DNA of 64,000 nt from Catalimonadaceae bacterium JC749 (GTDB lineage Bacteria > Bacteroidota > Bacteroidia > Cytophagales > Cyclobacteriaceae), in NCBI GenBank assembly GCA_021730635.1, contig JAJNNC010000010.1, positions 186,001 through 250,000 of the forward strand. Reading direction: 5' to 3'. Below are positions 1 through 8,569 of this stretch, piece by piece. The notes below the pieces were generated by a model. That model was not told the DNA's origin, did no database searches, and was given only the letters and a program-made list of their open reading frames with translations. A program made the translations under genes and the position numbers. Each line of letters starts with the position of its first letter. The stretch's first letter is position 1.

Positions 1-2598
1 GACAATCTGATGAGTGGAGAAAATCTGCTTCGTTCCGTTAAGCCTGAAGCTATTGTGGAGATCAATAACATAGTATTGCCTGTGGGAGGATTACTGGGAC
101 AGCCTATTCATAATTTTTTGTCAGAAGATTGGATCCCTGGCCTTCAAGAAAACCCTGACGCCATGAAACTCAAACATTTTACGACTGACTCTACAAAAGC
201 CAGGTTTCAATGGAAGAAACATCTTGAATGGATGCCAAAGGATCTGCCCTGGCCCGCACCGGGTAAACAGATCACTTTCACCTACGGCATAGACGAAAGA
301 CTTATAGAGAGCATGGTCAGAAAGCAACAAACGGATGAAGGAAGGCCTCAGTTATTCAAAGATGATTTTAAGAAACTGGGAGAGCATTGGACTTTGAAAG
401 AGTCATCAGCAGACGATAGAAACTCCTTTATCAACGAAGGTAAAGCAGGCGAAATCATGGCGATGGCAAACCATGCCGTCTTTGCGCACATGAAAAGTCC
501 GGAAAAAGCTAGTGTCTGGAAAGTAAAGATTGATCCGGGAACGGACCAGGGAAGCAGTTGGGGACCCGGTATGGCACTGAAAACACAAGAAGGATTACTG
601 TATAAAGTAAATACCCGGCCTGGCGACCACACTTTCGGAGTATTTGATGGTAAAAGAGAAAGTAAAATCGGAAAACTAGAAGATGGTAAAGCGGTTTGGC
701 TGCGGGTCGAGCAAAAAAATAAGGAGATCATTTTCTCCTATGCATACGATGATAGACAGTACCATACCTTATTGCGTGTACCCAAACCCAATACGGATGT
801 GGTTGAGCTGAGAGTGGGAAAACTCAGTCCTGAGGGAGAATTTAGAGATCATCAAACCCCTGATGAAAGAGGAAGAAGCCATATTGAGACGGTTGAAATT
901 CTGGGAAGTATCAACGAAGAAAGCAGGCAGCGTATCCTTCAAGGCCTTCACTATCTTAAAGATATCTTAGTCAATGTTCATTACGAGATGTATGATGGCA
1001 TTCCTTTGCTTTCAAAATGGATTAGTGTTCAGAACAATTCTGATCGGAAGATTGTCTTAAACACCTTTAAAAGTGAAATCTTGGCCCTGACAGAACCGGA
1101 AAGTGCAGTAGATGCAAAGTCTGAATGGCTCAAACCGAATATTTCAGTAGAAACAGACTTTAGGTTTGGCGGTATGTCCAACGATAATCTATACTCAAGC
1201 TCTGTGGCCTGGAATGAAGATCCATCCTATAAAACTCAGGTCAATTATGAGCTTACTACGCCTGTATTATTGGAAGCCTATCCAAAGCTGGGGCCGGAAA
1301 AATTACTCCAACCTGGAGAGACAATGGAAAGCTTCCGGGTTTGGGAGCTATTCCATGACAACTGGGACAGAGAAAGAAAAGGTTTGGCAGAACGGAAAAT
1401 GTATAGGTCACAGGCGCCATGGATAACAGAAAATCCTATCATGATGCATGTGCGAAATGCTGACAGCGAATCTGTTAAAAAGGCAATTGACCAATGTGCT
1501 GAAATCGGTTTTGAGATGGTAATCATGACTTTTGGGAGTGGGTTTGATATAGAAGATGGAAGTGAGGCTAATCTGGTTAGAATGAAAGCTTTGGCCGATT
1601 ATGCCCACAGTAAAGGCGTGGCACTGGGCGGTTATTCTCTCCTGGCCAGCAGAAGCATTGACGCAGCAAATGATGTGGTCATGCCCGAAGGGAAAACGCC
1701 TCGGTTTGGTAATTCTCCTTGTCTGGAAAGTGAATGGGGACAGCGTTATTTTGATAAGCTCTACAATTTTTACCAACAGACAGGGCACGACCTGCTGGAA
1801 CATGATGGGAGTTATCCTGGAGATGTTTGTATGAGTACGACTCATGCTGGCCACCGGGGATTGGCCGACTCACAATGGGCGCAGTATGAAAAAATAAGAA
1901 ATTTTTATGAGTGGTGTAGAGGTAAGGGAATATACCTGAATGTGCCTGACCACTACTTTATGGCAGGCAGCAACAAGACCGGCATGGGGTATAGAGAAAC
2001 CAATTGGTCGCTGCCAAGAGCTTATCAGGAAATCATTGAGAGGCAGAATATCTATGACGGTACCTGGGGGAAAACGCCCAGTATGGGTTGGATGTTTGTT
2101 CCACTGGTAGAATACCACGGTGGAGGGGAAGAAGCAACCATTGAACCATTAAAAGATCATTTGCCTCACTATGCGCAGAGATTAGCCAACCTGTTTGGGG
2201 CAGGCGTTCAGGCCTGTTACCGGGGACCTCAACTATACGATAGCCCCCAGACAAAAGCAATAGTAGAAAAATGGGTAGACTTCTATAAGTCGCATAGAGA
2301 GATTCTGGATAGTGATATCATACATATCAGAAGACCTGACGGGAGAGATTTTGATGGTATCCTTCATATCAATCCCAAAAGTGATACACATAAAGGACTG
2401 CTGATGCTATACAACCCTTTAGGAGAGGCAATCGATAAAGAAATTAATGTAAACCTTTATTATACCGGACTCGAAGAGGAAGCAGTACTAACAGATCAGG
2501 AAGGAGAGCGTAAGAAATTACAAGTGGACAGAGACTATACCATTAATCTCAGGGTGAATATTCCTCCCAGGAGTCAACAATGGTTCTTGGTTGAGTAG
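1..2598 (+). CDS. Glycoside hydrolase-like protein (clan GH-D / alpha-galactosidase-like), 5' end outside window
   Basis: The frame is open to base 1, so the ATG at 10 is probably internal and the signal peptide and true start lie upstream. The visible 862 residues hold a beta-rich N-terminal part. A DUF1349-like lectin segment follows at about residues 160-300 (FGVFDG, AVWLRVE). Next comes a beta-sandwich, then a TIM-barrel-like C-terminal half from about residue 470. In the barrel, LLEHDGSYPGD and GIYLNVPDHY resemble the acidic catalytic strands of GH27/GH36-type enzymes, and MGWMFVPLVEYHGGG and FGAGVQACYRGP sit near the end. I infer a retaining alpha-galactosidase-like enzyme acting on polysaccharide-derived galactosides. 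The exact CAZy family and substrate are not established. Sulfatase genes nearby suggest a sulfated galactan, which is inference only. Confidence 0.6.
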   Translation, partial: DNLMSGENLLRSVKPEAIVEINNIVLPVGGLLGQPIHNFLSEDWIPGLQENPDAMKLKHFTTDSTKARFQWKKHLEWMPKDLPWPAPGKQITFTYGIDERLIESMVRKQQTDEGRPQLFKDDFKKLGEHWTLKESSADDRNSFINEGKAGEIMAMANHAVFAHMKSPEKASVWKVKIDPGTDQGSSWGPGMALKTQEGLLYKVNTRPGDHTFGVFDGKRESKIGKLEDGKAVWLRVEQKNKEIIFSYAYDDRQYHTLLRVPKPNTDVVELRVGKLSPEGEFRDHQTPDERGRSHIETVEILGSINEESRQRILQGLHYLKDILVNVHYEMYDGIPLLSKWISVQNNSDRKIVLNTFKSEILALTEPESAVDAKSEWLKPNISVETDFRFGGMSNDNLYSSSVAWNEDPSYKTQVNYELTTPVLLEAYPKLGPEKLLQPGETMESFRVWELFHDNWDRERKGLAERKMYRSQAPWITENPIMMHVRNADSESVKKAIDQCAEIGFEMVIMTFGSGFDIEDGSEANLVRMKALADYAHSKGVALGGYSLLASRSIDAANDVVMPEGKTPRFGNSPCLESEWGQRYFDKLYNFYQQTGHDLLEHDGSYPGDVCMSTTHAGHRGLADSQWAQYEKIRNFYEWCRGKGIYLNVPDHYFMAGSNKTGMGYRETNWSLPRAYQEIIERQNIYDGTWGKTPSMGWMFVPLVEYHGGGEEATIEPLKDHLPHYAQRLANLFGAGVQACYRGPQLYDSPQTKAIVEKWVDFYKSHREILDSDIIHIRRPDGRDFDGILHINPKSDTHKGLLMLYNPLGEAIDKEINVNLYYTGLEEEAVLTDQEGERKKLQVDRDYTINLRVNIPPRSQQWFLVE

Positions 2599-3222
2599 GC
2601 CCCTCCATTTAGCATATACAAATTGGAATCCGGGGCTGACGTTCTGCTTGTAGAAAAGGTTAATGAGCATCAGAAATTTGGGTGAAAATTTTTTTGGCTT
2701 TTTAGTAGTATATTCCATAAATCTTTACTACATTTATATAAAGCAACTGTGGATGGATAGCGAGTGAGTAATTGAAATAAATACTGCAAAGTAATTATCT
2801 TGATGAAAGCTAAAATATTTATCCGTAGTTGCTTTCTCTTTTTTATTCTCCTCTCATAATCAATCGCCGGTTTATACATTTTACCTTTTGGCCCCCTTAA
2901 CTGAGGGTAACATCTTGTGTTGTTTTTATATTCTACTACTGTTACTTTGGCTGTCACTCCCCCCGTCTACCAGTAAGCTTTCAATATAGCCACCTCTTGG
3001 GCATCCAATGAATACCTGGCATTACTTCCAGGCTGTCCTGTTGACGGACAAAGAACATGCATCGGAGGGTAACAGCATGCTCAACATGTGAAATTCCTGA
3101 AACTGCCGCAAACTGTTATCTTCTTGAGTGGATCCTTAAGATAAAGGATGAACGGATAGTAGTAGAAAATTTCTTTATCTTTGGCTTTTTTATCTATCTA
3201 TGATAAACGATAAAGCTAAATC
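2599..3222. other. Long intergenic stretch, no convincing gene
   Basis: This 624-base stretch is AT-rich and has no strong gene. On the minus strand, 2967-3062 gives a 31-residue frame (ATG start, TAG stop) whose text includes STGQPGSNARYSLDAQEV and looks more protein-like than random. I cannot assign it, and it may be a gene remnant. The leftward frame at 2670-2957 starts with GTG and has an unconvincing composition, so it is not called. No clear terminator follows the hydrolase gene. Confidence 0.4.
3176..3183 (+). promoter_or_regulatory. Possible -7 element for the phosphodiesterase gene
   Basis: TATCTTTG fits the Bacteroidota sigma-A -7 consensus TAnnTTTG and lies 40 bases before the ATG at 3223. 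No good -33 TTTG is seen at the usual distance, so this is a weak call. Confidence 0.3.
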
Positions 3223-4059
3223 ATGAGAAATTCATTCCGATTCCTGTTTCTGTCTTTTTTCACTGTTTTAATGAGCTGCCAGAATCAAACCCAAGAAGAA
3301 TCAGCAGGCAAAAGCCTTGTCATTGCCCATAGGGGAGCTTCTTATTATGCCCCCGAGAATACTGTTGCTGCGGCAAAACTTGCCTGGCAGCAAAATGCCG
3401 ATGCTGTAGAGGTGGATGTGCACCTTTCGGCTGATCATCAGATTGTGGTCATACACGATTATGATACGGAAAGAACAGCAGGGAAAAAATTTGTCATCAG
3501 CGAAACACCCATGGATTCTCTCAGGGCGTTGGAGGTAGGAAGTTTCAAGGCTGAAGAATACAAAGGAGAACCCATTCCTATACTTGATGAAATTGTGGAG
3601 ACTGTTCCGGAAGGCAAAACTTTGTTTGTTGAGATCAAAAGTGATGAAAAGATAGTACCGGTACTAAAACAGGCTTTTGGTGAACATCCAAAGATAAACC
3701 AGTTTGTATTCATTGCTTTTGATTATGAAGTGATCAAAGAGGCTAAAAAAGCTTTTCCTGATAATCAGGCTTACTGGCTAAGCAGCCAATTGGAAGAGGA
3801 TCTGCAAACAGTGCTGCAAAGAGTGAAAGAGGACGGCCTGGATGGCGTAAATCTGAACCACAAGATCATCACACCAGCAGTGACAGATCTTGCAGAGGAG
3901 TTAGGATTAAGCGTGTATGCCTGGACTGTAAACGACCAGGAAAAAGCCGTAGACTTGCAAAGGATGGGCGTAAAAGGAATTACTACCGATATGCCTGACC
4001 AGATCCTTACCGCTTTGGCAAAGGGAAATGAAAACCAACAGGCAGCTTCTGTGAACTGA
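3223..4059 (+). CDS. Glycerophosphodiester phosphodiesterase lipoprotein (GlpQ/UgpQ family)
   Basis: Hydrolyses glycerophosphodiesters to an alcohol and glycerol-3-phosphate, probably in the periplasm. The N-terminus is a lipoprotein signal ending at Cys19 (VLMSC). The GDPD signature is complete: HRGAS at 36-40, PENT, then EVDVH at 63-67 and HD at 78-79, which supply the two catalytic histidines and the metal-binding acidic residues. The conserved C-terminal pieces VFIAFD, VYAWTVND and GVKGITTDMPD are present. At 278 residues it has the usual length for a secreted single-domain member. It stands alone, with gaps on both sides, so it is probably monocistronic and serves phospholipid turnover or phosphate scavenging. 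Confidence 0.9.
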   Translation: MRNSFRFLFLSFFTVLMSCQNQTQEESAGKSLVIAHRGASYYAPENTVAAAKLAWQQNADAVEVDVHLSADHQIVVIHDYDTERTAGKKFVISETPMDSLRALEVGSFKAEEYKGEPIPILDEIVETVPEGKTLFVEIKSDEKIVPVLKQAFGEHPKINQFVFIAFDYEVIKEAKKAFPDNQAYWLSSQLEEDLQTVLQRVKEDGLDGVNLNHKIITPAVTDLAEELGLSVYAWTVNDQEKAVDLQRMGVKGITTDMPDQILTALAKGNENQQAASVN

Positions 4060-4205
4060 TGGGTCGTACTTTTCTTTGGCTAAAAGCACAGCATCGATAA
4101 CTTATGATGGTATAGAACTATTCTAGCGATATCATTCAGGCCGGTTCATGTGAATTAGGTTTTACAAAGAAGTGTATTGTTAACCATCACAAGTATTCGT
4201 TTGCT

Positions 4206-6020
4206 TTATTGTAAAATAATTCTTTCGCTTTCAATCTTACCATTAAGTTTAACTCTCAGCAAATAGGTGCCAGCAGGAAAGCCATCGGTAGGGATGGTAA
4301 TTTCCTGTGATCCTGCTGAGGAGAAATGATATTCAAATGATCGAAGGAAAACACCTTCCTGATTCAGGACCTCAAACTCAACAGAAGCTGCTTCGTGAAG
4401 TGTAAATGACACGGCAATCTGATCTCCTCCTGGATTGGGGAAGACATGTAAGTTACTTTCAAAGTCAACCTTTTTTAATGACATGAGCGTAGGTGAATCA
4501 AATATAACAGTTGCTTTGCTGGGTAAAATGAATGGCATATAACCCGGTAAGGCATGCTGTAAATATTGAGTTTCTTCTGTGATGCTTAGTTCATATTCTC
4601 CATTCTCGTCTGTATAAGTTTTAAGGTTGTCCTCTGTTAAGGAAGTGACTTCTACCCCTGATAAAGGTTTTCTAGTTTGAGCATCTAATATTTTACCTCT
4701 GGCTATATTGTTGGCTTCTTTCCCTGTGTTAGAGGTACTAATCCTAACTACCTTTTGATACTGCTTTTCTTGCAGGTCCAAGTGCACAGGAATTTCTTTA
4801 CTGAGACTAAATGAATGCTTTTTGATATTCTCCTTTTCAAAAAAATCTTCCAGTGCTTGGTAGGAGGTAATATCATCTCTTATTACATTATCAATAATAA
4901 AAAGAACACTATCAGTCTCTTCTGTCGCCTTGCTGCCCACAGCATTTTCAGAAATTTGCTCGACAGGCTCCTCTACTGGACTTTGTTGGGTAAAGGCAAA
5001 TAACAAGATGGCCATGAGGCAGAAGCTCAACAGGAAAGGCAATGGCTGTACACTTTTCTTTTTACTATGAGGGGACACCATTCTTTTGATCCGCTCAGCA
5101 AAACCTGAACGTCCCTTTACTGATAGGACCAGCCTGGAGAAAGATGCCTGAAGGGAAGCGACCTGCAACAGGGCTTGTGCATATACCAGTGGACGACCTG
5201 TCACCTGCAAGGTGATGGCATCACAGGCAAGTTCTCTTTCCTGCTCCAGCACTGAGGCTATGTACCAGTATGCCGGATGGTAAAACAGCACTACTTCAGC
5301 AAGGGATTGCATCAGGTTCCACAGGTAATCGCGCCGACGGATATGAGCCAGCTCGTGCACCAGTATGCATTCCAGGTGTGCGGCAGGCATGGCCATCAGT
5401 AGAGAAGCAGGAAGTAGAATGAGGGGCTTCAGCCAGCCTAAGGTGAGCGGACTGTCTAGTCGATCGCTGAATCCATAAGCTACTCTTTGCCGGATACCCA
5501 ACTGTTGCTGCAAGGAAAGCCCTTTTTGCTGCCAAACTTGAGGTAAGGCTTGCCGGTAACTTTTGAGTTGCCGAATCTGCCACAGGCCTAGCCCCAGGCG
5601 GGTAGCAAGGCAAAGACTCCCCACCAGCCAAAAGAGAGCTATCCAATGAGCAGTTTTAGACAACTGGAAGAAAATCTCATCAGTTTTTCCCAGAATCTGA
5701 TCCCAAAGGGTTAGTTTTACCTGCTGACCAGTAAGATCAGGTAAAGTACTATACTCACTGTTCAATGGTTGAACAACAGATACTTTCTCTTCTAGGCTAT
5801 CCCACTGGAAATAAAAGGTAGCTACAAAACAGATTAATAATAAAGTGAGCGTAATGAAAGTTATCACAAACCTAATATTGGCTTTTTCATGGCCAATGCA
5901 CTTAAGGAGTGACCAGAGCAGTGCCATCAATAGAGGCCCCTGCCAGAATGAATGAAAAATAGTCATACCCAGTGCTGCCAGGATATGCTGCCATTGGGGA
6001 GAATCGCTCAATACATTCAT
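4206..6020 (-). CDS. BlaR1/MecR1-type M56 metallopeptidase sensor with a T9SS-like C-terminal tail
   Basis: Integral-membrane zinc protease and signal transducer that would cleave or inactivate the BlaI-type repressor encoded just upstream. Membrane segments lie near residues 15-40, 50-70 and 125-145. The M56 zinc motif is HELAH at 222-226, followed by RELACD further on. A fourth membrane segment precedes a long extracytoplasmic part with a carboxypeptidase-regulatory-like beta domain (RGKILDAQTRKPLSGVEV). The last 80 residues (VFPNPGGD, then FPAGTYLLRV and a basic end) look like a type A T9SS sorting domain, which is unusual for an M56 protein. The start overlaps the stop of the repressor gene by 4 bases, so translation is probably coupled. 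The ligand is unknown. In Bacteroidota such pairs often control genes unrelated to beta-lactams. Confidence 0.85.
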   Translation of the reverse strand: MNVLSDSPQWQHILAALGMTIFHSFWQGPLLMALLWSLLKCIGHEKANIRFVITFITLTLLLICFVATFYFQWDSLEEKVSVVQPLNSEYSTLPDLTGQQVKLTLWDQILGKTDEIFFQLSKTAHWIALFWLVGSLCLATRLGLGLWQIRQLKSYRQALPQVWQQKGLSLQQQLGIRQRVAYGFSDRLDSPLTLGWLKPLILLPASLLMAMPAAHLECILVHELAHIRRRDYLWNLMQSLAEVVLFYHPAYWYIASVLEQERELACDAITLQVTGRPLVYAQALLQVASLQASFSRLVLSVKGRSGFAERIKRMVSPHSKKKSVQPLPFLLSFCLMAILLFAFTQQSPVEEPVEQISENAVGSKATEETDSVLFIIDNVIRDDITSYQALEDFFEKENIKKHSFSLSKEIPVHLDLQEKQYQKVVRISTSNTGKEANNIARGKILDAQTRKPLSGVEVTSLTEDNLKTYTDENGEYELSITEETQYLQHALPGYMPFILPSKATVIFDSPTLMSLKKVDFESNLHVFPNPGGDQIAVSFTLHEAASVEFEVLNQEGVFLRSFEYHFSSAGSQEITIPTDGFPAGTYLLRVKLNGKIESERIILQ

Positions 6021-6418
6021 GATGGATTATTTTTTTCTAAGTCATCTAAAAACTTTTTGATTTCTTCAATTTCTTGGTGCGTTGGATGTTTACGCCCCAG
6101 GGCACGCAGGATCAACTGACTTGTAGAGCCATTAAAAACGCGATTGATAAACTGGTCCAGCAATGCATGATGAACCTGTGACTCCTGCACTTCGGCTTTG
6201 TAAATATGAGAGCGACCTTTGGCTCCTTCCGAGGTGCGACTTAACAAACCTTTGTCAAACATGATCTGCATAAATTTCAGGGTAGTGGTATAACCGGTAG
6301 GTTTTACCTCACTTAGCACTTCGTTGACTTCTTTCACTGTGGAAGGACCTCTCTGCCAGAGCACTTGCAGTATGGCTAATTCACTCTCTGAGGGTTTAAT
6401 GTTTTTTCTCTTACTCAT
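6017..6418 (-). CDS. BlaI/MecI/CopY family transcriptional repressor
   Basis: A 133-residue winged-helix repressor. The N-terminus has the family core SESELAILQVLWQRGPSTVKE, of which the segment after residue 10 is the helix-turn-helix. TTLKFMQIMFDKGLL and GRSHIY complete the wing and mark the usual protease-cleavage region. It forms a two-gene operon with the downstream M56 sensor, with a 4-base ATGA-type overlap. Two inverted repeats upstream, at 6423-6442 and 6474-6491, are probably its own operators, giving autoregulation that is relieved when the sensor is activated. The target genes outside the operon are unknown. Confidence 0.93.
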   Translation of the reverse strand: MSKRKNIKPSESELAILQVLWQRGPSTVKEVNEVLSEVKPTGYTTTLKFMQIMFDKGLLSRTSEGAKGRSHIYKAEVQESQVHHALLDQFINRVFNGSTSQLILRALGRKHPTHQEIEEIKKFLDDLEKNNPS

Positions 6419-6422
6419 TAAT

Positions 6423-6442
6423 ATTACGAATTTATTCGTAAT
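6423..6442. promoter_or_regulatory. BlaI-type operator 1
   Basis: Perfect inverted repeat with 8-base arms, ATTACGAA and TTCGTAAT, around a 4-base spacer. It ends 4 bases before the first base of the blaI-like gene (leftward) and resembles dyad operators of BlaI/MecI repressors. Confidence 0.7.
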
Positions 6443-6473
6443 GTAAATATCATCTTTGTCAAAGCCAAATATT

Positions 6474-6491
6474 TTACGAACTTATTCGTAA
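6474..6491. promoter_or_regulatory. BlaI-type operator 2
   Basis: Second dyad with 7-base arms, TTACGAA and TTCGTAA, and a 4-base spacer. Its centre lies 50 bases from that of operator 1, about five helical turns. Near identity to the first dyad supports a shared regulator. The rest of the gap (6492-6740) shows nothing further. Confidence 0.7.
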
Positions 6492-6740
6492 TAATCTTAG
6501 TCGATTCTTTATATCCAGAAAGAAAGTGTAAAAGAATAAGCCTCAATGAGGTCTTCAATATTTACCCATGGCTGGTCTATTTTGTCCTTTTATTCAATGA
6601 GAAAGGGATATTATTAACCGCTGGCAAACCTTTTTTTTGGCTCTGTATACAAAAGGTTGCTTGCTTACTTGTGGAAAGTAAATAGGAATGAAAAGCAATT
6701 CAAACATGCATGATATTAGGCTACCAGCCAACGTTATTTC

Positions 6741-7565
6741 TTATTTAATCGTTATTTTTTCTCCTGGCTTCAGAATGTAATAGCGATCTTTCAGGGGCTG
6801 GGATAATCTGATCTTCACTTCATCAGGGTAACCCTTTGCCCAGAATCTGGTTTCTTCCGTGACTTGTATGGTGCTGTGATGCTGCGGGAAGATATAAGCA
6901 GGATTTAAGGTATTGATCATAATGACAGAGCGGTCAATATAAGTATTGTGTTCCGTAGGTGAAAAGAACAGCACGTCTACCGCTTTGAGAAAAAGATGAT
7001 CTTCCAGCAGGTAGGAGTCTCCCGGTTGCAGAAAATTTTTACCGCCCATGGTGAACAAATATCCGCAATCCTGCAGGTTGGCCTCATAATAGATGGCAAA
7101 ATTTGCATTTCCATGAATAGCCCGAATAGGATTTACCTGTATGCCTTTCACTTCAAAAGGTTCACGCGGTGTAGCTACCCTGATCCTGTCTTCAGGAATA
7201 TGCAATTGGCGGGCTACAGGCAAGCAGCTTTCCGGCATCACAAAAATGCAGGTTGACTGCTCCAGCAAAATACGGGTAGTATAGGGGTTAAAATGGTCGC
7301 CATGGGCATGTGTGACAAAGGAAATATCCAGTTCACTGGCTAATTCTTCCGCCGTAATTGGCGGAGGCGCTATACGGTCCTGAGGCTCCAGCAACAAATC
7401 CGTAGAGACCAGTAAGCTATCAGACTTGATCAGCCAGCTGTTGTGTCCTGCCCACCAGAGGGCTGTTCCTGAAGTATGCGCTTTGATTTGATCTATCATG
7501 CTACCGCTCTGGCTCCATACAGTATGGGTGCAGAAAACCAGGAGAAAAAGGAAGAGTATTGGCAT
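6741..7565 (-). CDS. Secreted metallo-beta-lactamase-fold hydrolase (UlaG-like)
   Basis: Start placed at the ATG at 7565 because the product then begins with a clean signal peptide (MPILFLFLLVFCTHTVWSQ); a longer frame runs to 7709 without looking like a signal. The metal site is THAHGDHFN, which matches HxHxDH, followed by later conserved His in IRAIHGNANFA and QHHSTI. The WWAGHNSWLI opening and LLVSTDLL match UlaG/YcbB-like members of the superfamily. The substrate is unknown. The product is probably periplasmic. It is divergent from the DUF2911 gene, with about 165 bases between their starts. Confidence 0.8.
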   Translation of the reverse strand: MPILFLFLLVFCTHTVWSQSGSMIDQIKAHTSGTALWWAGHNSWLIKSDSLLVSTDLLLEPQDRIAPPPITAEELASELDISFVTHAHGDHFNPYTTRILLEQSTCIFVMPESCLPVARQLHIPEDRIRVATPREPFEVKGIQVNPIRAIHGNANFAIYYEANLQDCGYLFTMGGKNFLQPGDSYLLEDHLFLKAVDVLFFSPTEHNTYIDRSVIMINTLNPAYIFPQHHSTIQVTEETRFWAKGYPDEVKIRLSQPLKDRYYILKPGEKITIK

Positions 7566-7731
7566 AGGTAAAATGAGACTTAGGTGAATTGTTACTTTAA
7601 ATATAACAAGCCTGCCTGAATATTGTATGAAGTGCTGAGGAGTACTATCACAGACGACAGGCGTATTTTCAAGGTTGAGAATTTTTTCATAAAAGCAAAA
7701 ACAGTACATTCAGCCTTTTAATCTTTTGACC

Positions 7732-8256
7732 ATGAAAAAAAATACTAATCAACCCTATCTGAAGGTGGCTATCAGCCTGGGTCTGATGTTTCTCATGATG
7801 AGTAGTTGTACAAGACCCAGCCCCAAAGCGCAAACCTCTGCAACACTGGGCAATACGACCATCACTATCGATTACAGCCAACCTTCTGTGAAAGGAAGAA
7901 AAATATGGGGCGAACTCGTACCTTATGACCAGGTATGGAGAACGGGTGCTAACGAGGCAACGACCTTTTCGGTCAATCAAGAGGTGCGTGTTGAAGGTCA
8001 ATCGCTGGCTGCCGGCAAATATGGGTTGTTCACCATTCCGGAAGAAGAGGAATGGGTTATTATTTTCAATCAAGAAGCCGATCAGTGGGGATCAGAAGAA
8101 TATGATGCAGCGCAGGATGCCTTGCGTGTGCGTGTCAAACCCAAAAAAGCACCACAATTTACTGAGCAATTTACTTTTAATATTGATGAGGAAGGTACGG
8201 TATCTATGTTGTGGGAGGAAATGCAGGTGGACTTCGAAGTAGCTGCTTCCCAATAG
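7732..8256 (+). CDS. DUF2911 lipoprotein
   Basis: About 174 residues from the ATG at 7732; the TTG two codons earlier is less likely. The N-terminus is a lipoprotein signal with Cys in LMMSSCTRP. The family pattern of DUF2911 is clear: ITIDYSQPSVKGRKIWGELVP, split over two strands, then VWRTGANEATTF, GKYGLFTIP and WVIIFN. The fold is beta-rich, the location is probably the periplasmic face of a membrane, and no reaction is known for the family. It is transcribed away from the metallo-beta-lactamase-fold gene. Confidence 0.88.
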   Translation: MKKNTNQPYLKVAISLGLMFLMMSSCTRPSPKAQTSATLGNTTITIDYSQPSVKGRKIWGELVPYDQVWRTGANEATTFSVNQEVRVEGQSLAAGKYGLFTIPEEEEWVIIFNQEADQWGSEEYDAAQDALRVRVKPKKAPQFTEQFTFNIDEEGTVSMLWEEMQVDFEVAASQ

Positions 8257-8569
8257 GTTAATCTGTTTGTATTGTTGGGGTAGAGCTATGCATATGCCGG
8301 GAGTTACCCGACGGCCTTCCGACAAATCCTGATCTGTACCAAAAAAACAGGCAGGTAGTTTTCATATTTTTAACTCTTACCTCCGATAAAGTAGCCTCTC
8401 AAAAGACCGTTAAGGATTTCCGCAGCGGAGTGGAAGCTGCTTAACAAAATATTAAAAATAGATTCTTCAGTACAGCATCAGCCTTTCTCCCATGACGACT
8501 TTGAGCAAGGCGAACAACTTTTAGCGATCAGAGAATTTATCTCTTAGCAAGCCAGTTAAACGCATAGTT
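8257..8569. other. Intergenic stretch with possible decayed coding sequence
   Basis: No intact gene. A frame without ATG that stays open to the TAA ending at about 8446 reads TSDKVASQKTVKDF and FRSGVEAA. A second frame after it reads PFSHDDFEQGEQLLAIREF before its stop near 8548. Two abutting protein-like frames suggest a frameshifted remnant, but I cannot name a family. GTTAAG at 8409-8414 and CTTAAC at 8440-8445 can pair around a TTCC/GGAA inner stem. Confidence 0.3.

Noticed and set aside
2670-2957. Leftward 95-residue frame
   Set aside because: GTG start, Lys-rich composition and no recognisable motif; unlikely gene.
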